A stretch of 64,000 nt of DNA from an uncultured Porphyromonadaceae bacterium (GCA_900541555.1 UQKE01000005.1:18919-82918); one strand, 5' to 3'; positions 44,749 to 53,747 are shown, numbered from the stretch's first letter. The notes: generated by a model not told the origin, from the sequence alone. Translations and numbers: made by a program.

Positions 44749-46407
44749 ATGGATTGGATACAGAATTTTCTATTTGAGCATTCGGCAGTGCAAGCCGTCG
44801 TGGTGATGGCTTTGATTATATTTACAGGCTTGGCATTGGGGCGGATACGTGTGGCCGGAATTTCGTTGGGCGTGACATTCGTGTTTTTCATGGGTATATT
44901 TGCCGGTTATCTCGGGTTCACAATCGACGACCAAATGCTGAATTATGCGGAAAGCTTCGGTCTTGTTCTGTTTGTGTATGCACTTGGACTTCAAGTTGGT
45001 CCCGGCTTTTTCAGTTCTTTTCGCAAAGGCGGAATCCGCATGAATGGCGTGAGTTTGATATTGATAGTTGCCGGTTCGGCATTGGCTGTCGGCATTGGGA
45101 TGCTGTGCCACTATGGGATAGACGACATGACCGGTGTGCTTTGCGGAGCTACGACCAACACCCCTGCGCTTGCGGCAGCCCAACAGACCTTGAAGCAGCT
45201 TGGCTTGCCAACCGACAGCGCGGCTCTTGGTTGCGCTGTGACTTATCCGTTGGGAGTGGTGGGTGTGATTTTTGCGATGATTTTTCTCAGGAAATTTTTT
45301 GTTCGCCCTGTCGATTTGGAAGAACGCGAAGCCGATCATTCGGAACAAACGTTTATTGCCACGTTTGTGGTGAAAAATCCGGCAGTGTTTGAACGCACGC
45401 TTGGCGATGTGCGGCAAACGACAACGGCGCAATTCATAGTTTCGCGTATTTGGCGCGATCGCGAATTGCTGATGCCTTCGTCGGACAGCGTCCTGCAAGA
45501 GGGCGATCGGCTTCTGACGGTGACAACCGAGAAAAATGTGGACGCTTTGACGCTTTTGTTCGGAGAAAAGGAAGATCGCGATTGGAATCATCATGTCAAT
45601 TGGAATAAGTTGGACCGCCAGCTTGTGTCGCGCCACATTGTCGTGTCGCGTCCGGAAATAAACGGCAAAAAATTGGGTTCGCTGCGTCTTCGCAGTTCGA
45701 TGGGGATAACGGTGTCGAGGGTGTTGCGCAGCGGCGTGCTGTTGTTGGCTACACCCGACCTTGTGCTTCAATTGGGCGACCGCTTGACGGCCGTGGGAAG
45801 CGCGGCGGATATCGAACATGCGGAAAAGTTGATTGGCAACAGGGCCGGTTCGCTGAAAGAGCCCAATTTGGCTGTGATCTTCGTGGGCATATTCTTGGGA
45901 TTGGCGCTCGGATCGATTCCAATCTACCTGCCGTCGACGAATGTGCCTGTCACGCTTGGACTTGCCGGAGGCCCTATCGTGGCCGGAATTTTGATGGGAC
46001 GCTACGGCCCGCGATTCCACATGGTCACATATACGACGCGCAGTGCGAATTTGATGCTTCGCGGCGTAGGCTTGTCGATGTATCTTGCATGTTTGGGATT
46101 GGATGCCGGCGCGAATTTCTTTGACACGCTTGTCGGACCGCAAGGCTTGGCGTGGATTTCGATTGGATTTGTGTTGACATTTGTGCCTGTCGTGCTTGTC
46201 GGAATAGCGGCCATGAGATGGTTTAAGTTCAAATATGGAGAAACATGCGGCTTGTTGTGTGGCGGGATGGCCAATCCGATGGCGTTGAATTATGCCAACG
46301 ACACAGTGAAAGGCGATTCGCCGGCCGTGAGCTATGCGACGGTTTATCCGCTGGGCATGTTTGTGCGCGTGATAATAGCGCAGGTTTTGATTTTGGCTTT
46401 TTATTAG
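44749..46407 (+). CDS. Putative transporter of the AspT/YidE/YbjL family
   Basis: 552 residues in the duplicated AspT plan. A first block of membrane helices (about 15-180) is followed by two cytosolic TrkA-C (RCK_C) domains (about 205-370, each ending near a GDRL), then a second block of helices (about 380-550). GLALGSIPIYLP and CGGMANPMALNYAN mirror sequences of the first half. The family includes the aspartate:alanine exchanger AspT, but substrate is unknown here. TACTTTTG at 44737-44744 is an exact -7 box only 4 bases from this ATG; GTG at 44707 is a less likely alternative start. Confidence 0.88.
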   Translation: MDWIQNFLFEHSAVQAVVVMALIIFTGLALGRIRVAGISLGVTFVFFMGIFAGYLGFTIDDQMLNYAESFGLVLFVYALGLQVGPGFFSSFRKGGIRMNGVSLILIVAGSALAVGIGMLCHYGIDDMTGVLCGATTNTPALAAAQQTLKQLGLPTDSAALGCAVTYPLGVVGVIFAMIFLRKFFVRPVDLEEREADHSEQTFIATFVVKNPAVFERTLGDVRQTTTAQFIVSRIWRDRELLMPSSDSVLQEGDRLLTVTTEKNVDALTLLFGEKEDRDWNHHVNWNKLDRQLVSRHIVVSRPEINGKKLGSLRLRSSMGITVSRVLRSGVLLLATPDLVLQLGDRLTAVGSAADIEHAEKLIGNRAGSLKEPNLAVIFVGIFLGLALGSIPIYLPSTNVPVTLGLAGGPIVAGILMGRYGPRFHMVTYTTRSANLMLRGVGLSMYLACLGLDAGANFFDTLVGPQGLAWISIGFVLTFVPVVLVGIAAMRWFKFKYGETCGLLCGGMANPMALNYANDTVKGDSPAVSYATVYPLGMFVRVIIAQVLILAFY

Positions 46408-46425
46408 GAACGAGGATATATAAAG

Positions 46426-46468
46426 CAAACAGCGACGCTGCGGAAGAACGAGCGTCGCTGTTTGTGTT
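46426..46468 (+). terminator. Bidirectional terminator between the AspT-like gene and adk
   Basis: A perfect 14-base inverted repeat (46426-46439 against 46451-46464, loop of 11), followed on the plus strand by TGTTTTTA. On the minus strand it is followed by CTTTATATA, so it may also stop the adk transcript. Confidence 0.85.
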
Positions 46469-46485
46469 TTTATGGGAGATTGCGG

Positions 46486-47067
46486 TTATTTCCCGCATTT
46501 CTCTTTGATGGCGGCTTTTATCCGGTCGAAGATTTCATCAACGGAGCCGGTGCCTTTTATGGGAAGGTAGTCGCCTTCTTCTTCATAGAATTTTTGAAGC
46601 GGTTGCGTTTGCTTGTGGTACACTTCAAGCCGTTTTTTGATTGTTTCGAGATTGTCGTCGCTTCTGCCTGATTCCAATCCGCGTTTCAGCAAGCGGTCGA
46701 CAAGTTCGTTGTCGTCGACTTGCAGCCCGACCACGGCATCGACTTTCGCGCCTCTTTCGGCAAGCATCGAACGAAGCGCCACAGCTTGCTCGATGGTGCG
46801 GGGAAAGCCGTCGAAAATCACTCCTTCGCGAGCTTCCGGCGTGTTGTCGAGGAGGTCGGCAAGGATGCTGACCATTAATTCGTCGGGGATTAAAGAGCCT
46901 TTGGAAATATAGGTTTCGGCTGTTTTTCCAAGTTCGGTGCCGCGACGGATGTGGTCGCGAAGCACGTCGCCGGTGGAAATGTGGTAGAGACCGTAGTAAC
47001 TAATTAAATTTTCGCTCTGAGTTCCTTTCCCGGAGCCCGGAGCGCCAAAAATGACAATGTTGAACAT
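46486..47067 (-). CDS. adk: Adenylate kinase
   Basis: Interconverts ATP plus AMP and two ADP. The 193-residue protein has the P-loop GAPGSGKGT at 8-16, the AMP-binding DGFPRTIEQA, and the family region STGDVLRDHIRRGTELGK. It is the short form without the long LID insertion and zinc site. It lies 43 bases downstream of hpt. Confidence 0.96.
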   Translation of the reverse strand: MFNIVIFGAPGSGKGTQSENLISYYGLYHISTGDVLRDHIRRGTELGKTAETYISKGSLIPDELMVSILADLLDNTPEAREGVIFDGFPRTIEQAVALRSMLAERGAKVDAVVGLQVDDNELVDRLLKRGLESGRSDDNLETIKKRLEVYHKQTQPLQKFYEEEGDYLPIKGTGSVDEIFDRIKAAIKEKCGK

Positions 47068-47110
47068 AATAATTGACTAATAAATTATTGAGTTTAGATG
47101 CTTGCGATTC

Positions 47111-47653
47111 TCACCGCTCGCTTTCCAATATGTAAATGTCTTTCAAGTAGCGTGCTTTTTCGTCGAGATCCAAGCCGTAGCCGAGTATGAATTTCGGCGG
47201 GATTTCGAAACAGCAGTAGTCGACTTTCACGTCGACTTTTGCCGATTCGGGTTTAAGCAGCAGCGTGGCAAATTTGATGTCGGCCGGATTGTGTTTTTGC
47301 AACTCTCCGATTAGCTGGCATGCTGTCAGGCCTGTGTCGACAATGTCTTCGACGATGATAATCGTGCGCCCTTCGATGTCGGCATCAAGGCCGAGTATTT
47401 GGCGAACTTCGCCCGATGAAGCAGTCCCCGAATATGATTTGAATCGGATAAAGGCGATTTCTGCGGGATAATCGACTTGCCGGAACAAATCTGCAGCGAA
47501 AATGAATGCGCCGTTGAGCACACAGACAAACAGCGGATTTTTATCTTTGCAATCGCGTCGGATTTGCGCGGCAATCTCGCGTATGCGCGCCTGTATTTGC
47601 TCGTTTGTGATATAAGGGACAAATGTTTTGTCGTCGATGATGATTTTCTCCAT
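47111..47653 (-). CDS. hpt: Hypoxanthine phosphoribosyltransferase
   Basis: Purine salvage, converting hypoxanthine (and guanine) with PRPP to the nucleotide. The 180-residue protein has the PRPP loop [14 protein letters not shown] near 98-111 and [18 protein letters not shown] chose the ATG at 47653 (MEKIIIDDK) because the family alignment begins there. A start at 47737 would add 28 unmatched residues, though it would sit near the predicted transcription start. It is next to adk, as often seen in purine salvage clusters. Confidence 0.94.
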   Translation of the reverse strand: MEKIIIDDKTFVPYITNEQIQARIREIAAQIRRDCKDKNPLFVCVLNGAFIFAADLFRQVDYPAEIAFIRFKSYSGTASSGEVRQILGLDADIEGRTIIIVEDIVDTGLTACQLIGELQKHNPADIKFATLLLKPESAKVDVKVDYCCFEIPPKFILGYGLDLDEKARYLKDIYILESER

Positions 47654-47747
47654 AAGGCGTGAAATATTTGTTGAGATAAGCGGTGTCTTGGCATGATTGC
47701 CCAAACGCGTTTGAGCGATTCTGCTTTCAAGTTGCATTATCTGAGGG

Positions 47748-47755
47748 CAAAGATA
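47748..47755 (-). promoter_or_regulatory. -7 box of the hpt-adk promoter
   Basis: TATCTTTG on the minus strand is an exact TAnnTTTG match. With the start at 47653 the leader is nearly 90 bases. A -33 element is not clear. Confidence 0.5.
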
Positions 47756-47808
47756 GTACCTTTTGCAAAAAAATCTATAATTTCGTGCTGTCGAAAAAAT
47801 GGTTGAAA

Positions 47809-48459
47809 ATGATAGAATTGCGAAATATCGAGAAAAAGTTCGGTCGATTGCAGGTGCTTAATGGCGTTTCGGTGGCAATCGAAAAAGGCGAAATTGTGTC
47901 GATTGTAGGGCCGAGCGGAGCAGGGAAGACGACATTGCTTCAAATCGCCGGCACTCTCGACAAGCCGGATGCGGGGCAAGTGGTCTACGACGGAGTGGAC
48001 GTATTGTCGTTGTCTGAACGGCGGTTGTCGGAATTTCGCAACCGCAATATCGGTTTTGTTTTTCAATTCCATCAATTGTTGCCGGAGTTTACTGCGCTTG
48101 AAAATGTCGCGATACCGGCATTGATACGCGGCGATCGCCGTTCGACGGCATTCGGGAGAGCGGAGGAGCTGCTTGCGCTTCTCGGCCTTTCCGATCGTGC
48201 CGCTCACAAGCCGGCGGAGCTTTCGGGCGGAGAAAAACAGCGGGTGGCCGTGGCGCGCGCTTTGGTCAACAAGCCGGATGTCGTTTTTGCCGACGAGCCT
48301 TCCGGCAGTTTGGATTCTAAAAACAAAGCGGAGTTGCATCAGTTGTTTTTTGACCTTCGCGAGCAATTGGGGCAGACGTTTGTGATTGTCACCCACGACG
48401 AATCGCTTGCCGGCATGTGCGATCGTGTGCTGAAAATGTGCGACGGCGTGATTTTATGA
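47809..48459 (+). CDS. ABC transporter ATP-binding protein (LolD-like)
   Basis: 216 residues with Walker [10 protein letters not shown] (34-42), Q-loop [12 protein letters not shown], signature LSGGEKQ (138-144), Walker B VVFADE (158-163) and the switch His196. The sequence is of the LolD/MacB class that energises lipoprotein release or MacB-type export. No permease gene is adjacent on either side. The start at 47809 follows a region shared with the hpt promoter. Its stop overlaps the start of the NigD-like gene in an ATGA arrangement. Confidence 0.92.
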   Translation: MIELRNIEKKFGRLQVLNGVSVAIEKGEIVSIVGPSGAGKTTLLQIAGTLDKPDAGQVVYDGVDVLSLSERRLSEFRNRNIGFVFQFHQLLPEFTALENVAIPALIRGDRRSTAFGRAEELLALLGLSDRAAHKPAELSGGEKQRVAVARALVNKPDVVFADEPSGSLDSKNKAELHQLFFDLREQLGQTFVIVTHDESLAGMCDRVLKMCDGVIL

Positions 48460-49094
48460 AATCGTTGTGCAAAATATTGTTGGCTTTGTTGCCATTTGCT
48501 TGTGGTTGCGATGAGCCTGCGGGCTATGATTATGGCGACTATCTTGTCGAATTTGTCACTTTTGAGGGCGAGCGCGACGGGATGCCTTGCTTCACGTTTC
48601 AAAGCCGTGACGACTCGCCGGAGCAGACGTTGCTTTCTGAGTCCGGCTTGGACAAGGAGATCATGGAAGGGCAACGGTGTCTTTTGCAATATACGGTGCT
48701 TTCCGATTTGCCCGATCGGACAAAATTGATACGGGTCGATTATGTTTCTCCCATCATATCCGATGTGGCGCGGCAAGCATCTTCTTCTGCCATCGAGACC
48801 TTGCCGGATACGCCGATAGATGTCGTGTCGCTTTGGAGGAGCGGCAACTTTATTAATTTAAGCGGGTGGGTGCCCTATACGGGCAGCCGGTTCGGATTGT
48901 TTTTTGTGGTGGACGAAAGCACATTGGACGCGAATACGGTTGTAGCGCGAATCGTGTACGACGTCATGGGGGCGACTCCGACGTTTGAACGGCGTGTCTA
49001 TGCTTCGTTCGATATTCGGAACGTTTGGTCGCGGCAGTCGTGCCACACGCTTCGTGTGGTTGTCGGCAACGGCACGTATGTATTTTCAAAATAA
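48456..49094 (+). CDS. NigD-like lipoprotein
   Basis: 212 residues with a lipoprotein signal ([16 protein letters not shown], candidate lipid-bearing Cys16 or Cys18), then [15 protein letters not shown]. An OB-fold-like first domain ends in [27 protein letters not shown], and a second beta-sandwich runs to the end. This order is that of NigD-like proteins of Bacteroidetes, linked historically to bacteriocin loci but of unclear role. Overlap of 4 bases with the ABC ATPase gene suggests coupling. The NigD-like assignment is by remembered pattern, not by a search. Confidence 0.7.
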   Translation: MKSLCKILLALLPFACGCDEPAGYDYGDYLVEFVTFEGERDGMPCFTFQSRDDSPEQTLLSESGLDKEIMEGQRCLLQYTVLSDLPDRTKLIRVDYVSPIISDVARQASSSAIETLPDTPIDVVSLWRSGNFINLSGWVPYTGSRFGLFFVVDESTLDANTVVARIVYDVMGATPTFERRVYASFDIRNVWSRQSCHTLRVVVGNGTYVFSK

Positions 49095-49148
49095 CGAGAT
49101 CCCATTTTAGAAAGTTCCTTTTTCCCGTCGGTTTTGGTGACCGGCGTT

Positions 49149-49175
49149 TATTTTTGCGCAAAAAAATATAGGAGG
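49149..49175 (+). promoter_or_regulatory. -7 box and Shine-Dalgarno sequence of the gene at 49180
   Basis: TATTTTTG (49149-49156) fits TAnnTTTG. The overlapping TTTTTGCGCAAAAA (49151-49164) is a perfect palindrome. AGGAGG at 49170-49175 lies 4 bases from the ATG, a strong ribosome binding site that is rare in this window. Confidence 0.5.
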
Positions 49176-49179
49176 AAGT

Positions 49180-49740
49180 ATGCAACGAAAAGTGACATTG
49201 TTGAGTTTTTCGCAGGGCGAAATGTTGGAAGAATGGAAAATGCGAAAGGGGATGTTCTCCGGACTGCGCGATTGCACGGCAGAGCGCGACGACGGGGTGG
49301 ATGTCGACGGATTGCTGTTGCGGGAGATCGACAGTTGGTATGCGCGCCTTTTGGCGGAAGCGCCGATCGATTGTTTGCCGGTGGAAGATGTGGCATCGGA
49401 ATGCACTGTGGAGATTGGCGCGGATTTGAGGGTGGATGTGGCTTTGCCGTCGCGATGTGTCCGACTTGTGTCGATGAAAATGAAAAGTTGGCAGGAAGCG
49501 GTTTCGCAATTTGAAAAAGAAGGCGGCATGTTGGCTCTTCGGCAAGCCAATGCGTGGCTGCGAGGCGGTGTTTGCAACCCTGTTTGCATTGCGGGCATTG
49601 GGAGGATTCGGGCCTATTCGGCAGCGGCGGCGACAGACGAATTGGAGCGGTTGGAAACTGTGTGTTTTCCGGAAAATGGCAATTATGTGTTTACGGAAAG
49701 GGCATGGACGGTTTTCCCGGAACTTTTCGCCGCGATCTAA
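49180..49740 (+). CDS. Unrecognised 186-residue cytosolic protein
   Basis: The protein begins MQRKVTLLSFSQGEMLEEW and has no signal or membrane segment. It is Cys-containing (Cys32, Cys64, Cys74 and others) but without a spaced metal motif. Toward the end it has FPENGNYVFTERAWTVFPELF. A strong AGGAGG precedes the start, and the promoter shares the TTTTGCGCAAA motif with the AraC gene 106 bases downstream. Possibly it is part of one regulatory unit with that regulator. No function is assigned. Confidence 0.65.
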   Translation: MQRKVTLLSFSQGEMLEEWKMRKGMFSGLRDCTAERDDGVDVDGLLLREIDSWYARLLAEAPIDCLPVEDVASECTVEIGADLRVDVALPSRCVRLVSMKMKSWQEAVSQFEKEGGMLALRQANAWLRGGVCNPVCIAGIGRIRAYSAAAATDELERLETVCFPENGNYVFTERAWTVFPELFAAI

Positions 49741-49813
49741 CCGAATTAGAGTCAATACTGTTCCAAAAGTCGGAAAAGCAACATAAAAGAACAATATATT
49801 GGAATATTCGTTA

Positions 49814-49821
49814 TATTTTTG
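49814..49821 (+). promoter_or_regulatory. -7 box of the AraC-family regulator gene
   Basis: TATTTTTG fits TAnnTTTG and is followed directly by CGCAAA, giving a TTTGCGCAAA palindrome at 49818-49827 like that upstream of 49180. Confidence 0.5.
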
Positions 49822-49845
49822 CGCAAATATTCAAATTAGGACAAG

Positions 49846-50775
49846 ATGAATGCTGACCCGTTAAAAAGGAAAGAAATTCCGTGTCTTTCCGTCGATAAGA
49901 TTTTTTCCATATTTCGCCCCAATGATGCTGACATCTATTTTCCGGGGTTGTTGATAGGCGAACGCTCGTCGGATGTGGATGCTCCCAACGACATATCGTT
50001 TGTGCATCCTTTCAGCGTCGATGCTTTTATCTTCATATTTTGCGAAGAAGGAGAGATGACGATTTCCACAAGTTCGTATTCTTGCTCGATCGAGAAGCAC
50101 GATTTGTATATCAATTATCCGCGACAAATCATGCGTGTTTCGGGCGTGAATAGTTGCAAGGTCGTCGTTTTGGTCGTCGACGTGGAATTCATACAAAATA
50201 TCAATCTGGATATTAAGCCGATGGCGCAGAAGTTATTGGCTCTGCACTATATGCATAAAATGTCGTTGAGCAGTTTCAATTTTTCAGAACTGATTCGGCT
50301 GATTCGCGCCATTGCGGAAGAATTGCGCAACAATGAGCGCGACAGCGCGACAAACGATATTCTTCGTTGCTTGTTTGGCGCGATGTTTTTCAAAATCGGA
50401 AGGGTGATCGATAAAAATACAATCGATTCAAGGACGCTCGACCAAGAAGCGTTCAACAAGCATGCCGGCTATTTCAAGGAGTTTATGATTCTCCTCGGGC
50501 AAAACTATAAGAAAGAGCGTTCCGTGGGGTTTTATGCCGAGCGCATGCATCTGTCGCCAAAGTATTTCACGACGCTCGTGAAGCGCACAAGCGGCTTGAC
50601 GGCTGCCGAATGGATTAGCCGTTACGTGATATTGGAAGCAAAAAACCTGTTGAAATATTCCACGATGAATGTGCAAGAAATTGCTTATTCGTTGAATTTC
50701 CCGAACCAGTCGTTTTTTGGAAAATATTTCAAGCACCATACGGGGATGACGCCGTCGGAGTATAAAAAGTTGTGA
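49846..50775 (+). CDS. AraC-family transcriptional regulator
   Basis: 309 residues. The N-terminal half is a cupin-like ligand domain (about 25-160; FIFCEEGEMTISTSSYSC). The C-terminal hundred residues form two helix-turn-helix units, with ERMHLSPKYFTTLVKRTSG and MNVQEIAYSLNFPNQSFFGKYF, and the signature GMTPSEYKK at the end. The ligand and targets are unknown. The gene is convergent with the nonulosonic acid operon, so control of that operon is possible but unproved. Confidence 0.92.
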   Translation: MNADPLKRKEIPCLSVDKIFSIFRPNDADIYFPGLLIGERSSDVDAPNDISFVHPFSVDAFIFIFCEEGEMTISTSSYSCSIEKHDLYINYPRQIMRVSGVNSCKVVVLVVDVEFIQNINLDIKPMAQKLLALHYMHKMSLSSFNFSELIRLIRAIAEELRNNERDSATNDILRCLFGAMFFKIGRVIDKNTIDSRTLDQEAFNKHAGYFKEFMILLGQNYKKERSVGFYAERMHLSPKYFTTLVKRTSGLTAAEWISRYVILEAKNLLKYSTMNVQEIAYSLNFPNQSFFGKYFKHHTGMTPSEYKKL

Positions 50776-50830
50776 CGGCGGCGAGGCGTGTCCCGATTTT
50801 TTCGGATTGACGCTCTCTGATGTCGGATTA

Positions 50831-50871
50831 TAATCTCAGGCTTGCTGTGGCAGGCTTGGGATTATTTTTTT
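50831..50871 (+). terminator. Intrinsic terminator of the AraC regulator gene
   Basis: TAATCTCAGGCTTGC (50831-50845) pairs with GCAGGCTTGGGATTA (50850-50864) through 15 pairs including three G-U, with a 4-base loop, then T7 (50865-50871). Its right arm includes the neuA stop codon. Confidence 0.85.
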
Positions 50872-51557
50872 GATTGCCGGTTCATGATGAGTTCGGCAAC
50901 AAGCCAATCGAGCTCCGTGTCGAGGTCGAGCGACCGTTCGGCCGGCATTTCGCACATGATGCGCCGTTTGAATTGATTCATCGGTTCGCGCCGCAGGCTT
51001 GCGACATTGACAACGTAGACGGCGCCGTTGTATTCCCATGTTTTTGGCGCGTCTTGCCGTCGCGTGTATTTGCCGTCGCCTTTGGCAATGTGGAGGAAGC
51101 CGTCGGCATCGGTTTCGTAGCAATTGTAATAGGGGTTGCAAGCTGCTTCTTTGACGGTTACGACCATGTCGACATCGGGCGAGTAGAGCGCAATGGCGCG
51201 GCGCACGTCGTCGATGGCGCGAAACGGGGATGTGGGTTGAAGCAGCACGAGACATTCGTAGTCGATGCCGCGATTGCGGTAGTAGTCGAGCGCGTGGAGC
51301 AATACTTCGTAAGTCCCACTTTTGTCGGTTGCCAACTCTGTCGGACGCAGGAATGGCACTGCCAATCCGAATTGCCCTGTGGCGACGGCCGCTATTTCCG
51401 AATCGTCGGTCGACAGGCAAATGTCGCAGTCGCCGGCGAAGTGCCGGGCCGTGTCGATGGCGTAGCCAATGAGCGGTTTGCCTGCCAATGGGCGAATATT
51501 TTTGTGGGGAATGCCTTTGCTTCCTCCGCGAGCGGGTATTACGAAAAGTGTTTTCAT
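50862..51557 (-). CDS. neuA: CMP-nonulosonic acid synthetase (NeuA/LegF-like)
   Basis: Activates a nonulosonic acid (sialic or legionaminic type) to its CMP sugar. The 231-residue cytidylyltransferase has the CTP-binding motif ARGGSKGIPHKN at 9-20, STDDSEIA near 51-58, and FLRPTELATD near 70-79. At 231 residues it lacks the C-terminal esterase of some NeuA proteins. It is the last gene of the operon, overlapping the NeuC stop by 4 bases. Confidence 0.92.
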   Translation of the reverse strand: MKTLFVIPARGGSKGIPHKNIRPLAGKPLIGYAIDTARHFAGDCDICLSTDDSEIAAVATGQFGLAVPFLRPTELATDKSGTYEVLLHALDYYRNRGIDYECLVLLQPTSPFRAIDDVRRAIALYSPDVDMVVTVKEAACNPYYNCYETDADGFLHIAKGDGKYTRRQDAPKTWEYNGAVYVVNVASLRREPMNQFKRRIMCEMPAERSLDLDTELDWLVAELIMNRQSKK

Positions 51558-52720
51558 TGTTTGATGTCGTGGAATGTTTTGATGGTGATTCCGTCGAGCG
51601 GCGTTTCTGCAACGGTTGCCACGATTTTTTCCAAAGTGTCGGGTTGGAAATAAGGGTTGACGACGCGGCGCGCTTTTTCGCGGAATTCATCGGAGAGTAT
51701 CAAGTTGAGTCCTTCGCTTATTTCGTCTACGCTCACGCCGCAATGGACAACCGATTCGGCTGCGGTTCGTCCGGCTTGCCGGATGCCGATGTCGAGCGTG
51801 GGGATTCCCATCGACGGCACTTCGACAATGCCGCTTGAAGAATTTCCCACGACGGCGGTGGCACAACGGAGCGCGGAAAGATAGCGGCGCATGCCGAGCG
51901 AAGGGAAAACGGCGCAGCGATTGGCATTGCGGCGTGCATAGTCTTCGATGAGGCTGATGATGATGCGCCCGTTGGTGTCGTTGTTGGGATATGTGAATAT
52001 GATTTTATATTCCGGATGCTTGTCGAGAGCGGCAAGAAGGTTTTCGCATTGCTTGCGCGGGCTTTCCGTGTCGAGCGTGGCCGGATGGAATGTGGCGAGA
52101 ATCAGCCGTTCGGGCAGCGGGGTGGCGAGTTGCTTTTCCAGTTCGTCGTGGGGAATGTAGTCGGCATGCATGATATTGTAAACGCCGATGGCGCCGGTGT
52201 TGACGACATGTGCCGGATTTTCTCCGAGTTGAATCACGCGGCGGCGGTATTCTTCGGTTTCCGTCAGATGAATATGGCTCATTTTTGTGACGGCATGGCG
52301 TATGTTGTCGTCGTATGCGCCGCGGCTGACGGCTCCTCCTGCAATGTGGGCGACGGGAATGCGGTATATCAATGCGGCGCTGACGGCCGCGAGGATTTCA
52401 TAGCGGTCTCCCAATACGAGCAACAAATCGGGGCGAAGTCGGGAAAACGCTTTCGCCATGCCGCTCATGCATACGCTCATGGCTTCGACGGTATCTTCCG
52501 GCGTGTCGCCCGTGGCGGGCATTGGCACGCGGCAGTCGATTGCCAGTCCGTCGCGTTCGATTTCTTGCCATGTCGCTCCGTAGAGGTCGGAAAGGTGCAT
52601 GTTGGTGGCAACGATTTTCAAATCGACATCGTCGCGGGCTTTCAACGCGCGGGCTATCCCGCTGAGCAATCCCCAGTCGGCGCGAGTTCCTGTGACGATG
52701 CATATTTTTCGTTTGTTCAT
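51554..52720 (-). CDS. neuC: Hydrolysing UDP-N-acetylglucosamine 2-epimerase (NeuC/LegG-like)
   Basis: Forms the ManNAc-type precursor of the nonulosonic acid by epimerisation and release of nucleotide. The 388-residue GT-B-like protein begins KRKICIVTGTRADWGLL and has VLGDRYEILAAVSAALIY, HIAGGAVSRGAYDDNIRHAVTKMSH and VGNSSSGIVEVPSMG, all typical of NeuC. The start at 52720 is chosen from the family alignment; the longer frame upstream is a NeuB shadow. Whether the substrate is UDP-GlcNAc or a 2,4-diacetamido sugar depends on the pathway. Confidence 0.92.
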   Translation of the reverse strand: MNKRKICIVTGTRADWGLLSGIARALKARDDVDLKIVATNMHLSDLYGATWQEIERDGLAIDCRVPMPATGDTPEDTVEAMSVCMSGMAKAFSRLRPDLLLVLGDRYEILAAVSAALIYRIPVAHIAGGAVSRGAYDDNIRHAVTKMSHIHLTETEEYRRRVIQLGENPAHVVNTGAIGVYNIMHADYIPHDELEKQLATPLPERLILATFHPATLDTESPRKQCENLLAALDKHPEYKIIFTYPNNDTNGRIIISLIEDYARRNANRCAVFPSLGMRRYLSALRCATAVVGNSSSGIVEVPSMGIPTLDIGIRQAGRTAAESVVHCGVSVDEISEGLNLILSDEFREKARRVVNPYFQPDTLEKIVATVAETPLDGITIKTFHDIKQ

Positions 52721-52733
52721 TTTTTCGGGAGGC

Positions 52734-53735
52734 TTAGAGTTCGATGAGTTCGTCGTATTGGAAGTTGCGTGGCGCTTTTTGCCCGATGACGTTGTCCCAA
52801 AGCATGGGCGAGATTCCGTTTCCCGGGCGTTTGACGGTGATATTTTCTTCCGTGAATAATTCGCCTTTCCGAATTTCTCGGGCGGCAACGATGCTTTTCC
52901 GCGCCACGACAATGTTTGGCCGTTCTGAGGGTGACACATGCTTTTCGCCATTGCCGAGCGCTTGCTCGATGTTTCGGATGGCATCGACCATCGCTTTTAA
53001 TTCCGTGGGTTCGAGCGATGCTTTGTGGTCGGGGCCGGGCATGGTCTTGTCGAGCGTGAAATGTTTTTCGATGATTTGCGCTCCGAGAACCACCGCCGCA
53101 ATCGGCACTTCGATGCCTTGGGTGTGGTCGGAATAGCCTACGGGCGTATGGAATGTTTCGCGCAATGAGAGCATGGCGCGGAGGTTCACGTCGCGCATCG
53201 GCGTGGGGTATTCCGTATTGCAGTGGAGCAGCGCGATGTCGCTGCGTTGCAGTCCGCCTTGTTCGAGCACGTCGATGGCGGCTTGTATTTCTTCCATTTC
53301 GCACATGCCGGTCGACATGACTACTTTTCGCCGTTTCGATGCGATTTTCCGCAGGTATGGCAGGTTGGTTATCTCTCCCGAGGGGATTTTGTAGAAATCC
53401 ATGTCGAGCGGTTCGAGCACGTCGATCGACACCAAATCGAAAGGCGTGCTGACAAAGCCGATGCCCGTTTTGTCGCAATGCTCTTTCAGCGGGAGATAGT
53501 CGGATAGGGGCAAATGGATGGCTTTGCACATTTCCAGCTGGCTTTCTTCCGTGCCGGTGGTTTCTTTTTGGTATTCGGCTTTTGGCGCGAAGGTGGATAT
53601 GACGAGTTCCGGTTTCGCCGTTTGGAATTTCACGTAGTCGGCGCCCGCTTTTTTTGCTTCGTCGATCATTTTCAATGCCAAATCGAAATTTCCGTTGTGG
53701 TTCACGCCGGCTTCCGCTATGATTATCGTGTGCAT
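52734..53735 (-). CDS. neuB: Nonulosonic acid synthase (NeuB/LegI-like)
   Basis: Condenses the six-carbon precursor with phosphoenolpyruvate. The 333-residue protein has the TIM barrel (IIIAEAGVNHNGNFDLALKM at the start, HFTLDKTMPGPDHKASLEP near 230) and a C-terminal antifreeze-like SAF domain from about 275. The sequence resembles the NeuB class with GISPMLWDNVIG at the end, and could be the legionaminic form. It lies between neuC and the ATP-grasp gene, with gaps of 13 and 12 bases. Confidence 0.93.
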   Translation of the reverse strand: MHTIIIAEAGVNHNGNFDLALKMIDEAKKAGADYVKFQTAKPELVISTFAPKAEYQKETTGTEESQLEMCKAIHLPLSDYLPLKEHCDKTGIGFVSTPFDLVSIDVLEPLDMDFYKIPSGEITNLPYLRKIASKRRKVVMSTGMCEMEEIQAAIDVLEQGGLQRSDIALLHCNTEYPTPMRDVNLRAMLSLRETFHTPVGYSDHTQGIEVPIAAVVLGAQIIEKHFTLDKTMPGPDHKASLEPTELKAMVDAIRNIEQALGNGEKHVSPSERPNIVVARKSIVAAREIRKGELFTEENITVKRPGNGISPMLWDNVIGQKAPRNFQYDELIEL

Positions 53736-53747
53736 TTCGTTTATGGT

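Noticed and set aside
44770..46428. A 552-codon minus-strand frame opposite the AspT-like transporter
   Set aside because: The sense strand encodes clear membrane helices and RCK_C domains; the antisense product is a His/Arg/Gln-rich sequence without domains.
52721..52984. An N-terminal extension of NeuC
   Set aside because: The extension reads through neuB out of frame; the family alignment starts at 52720.
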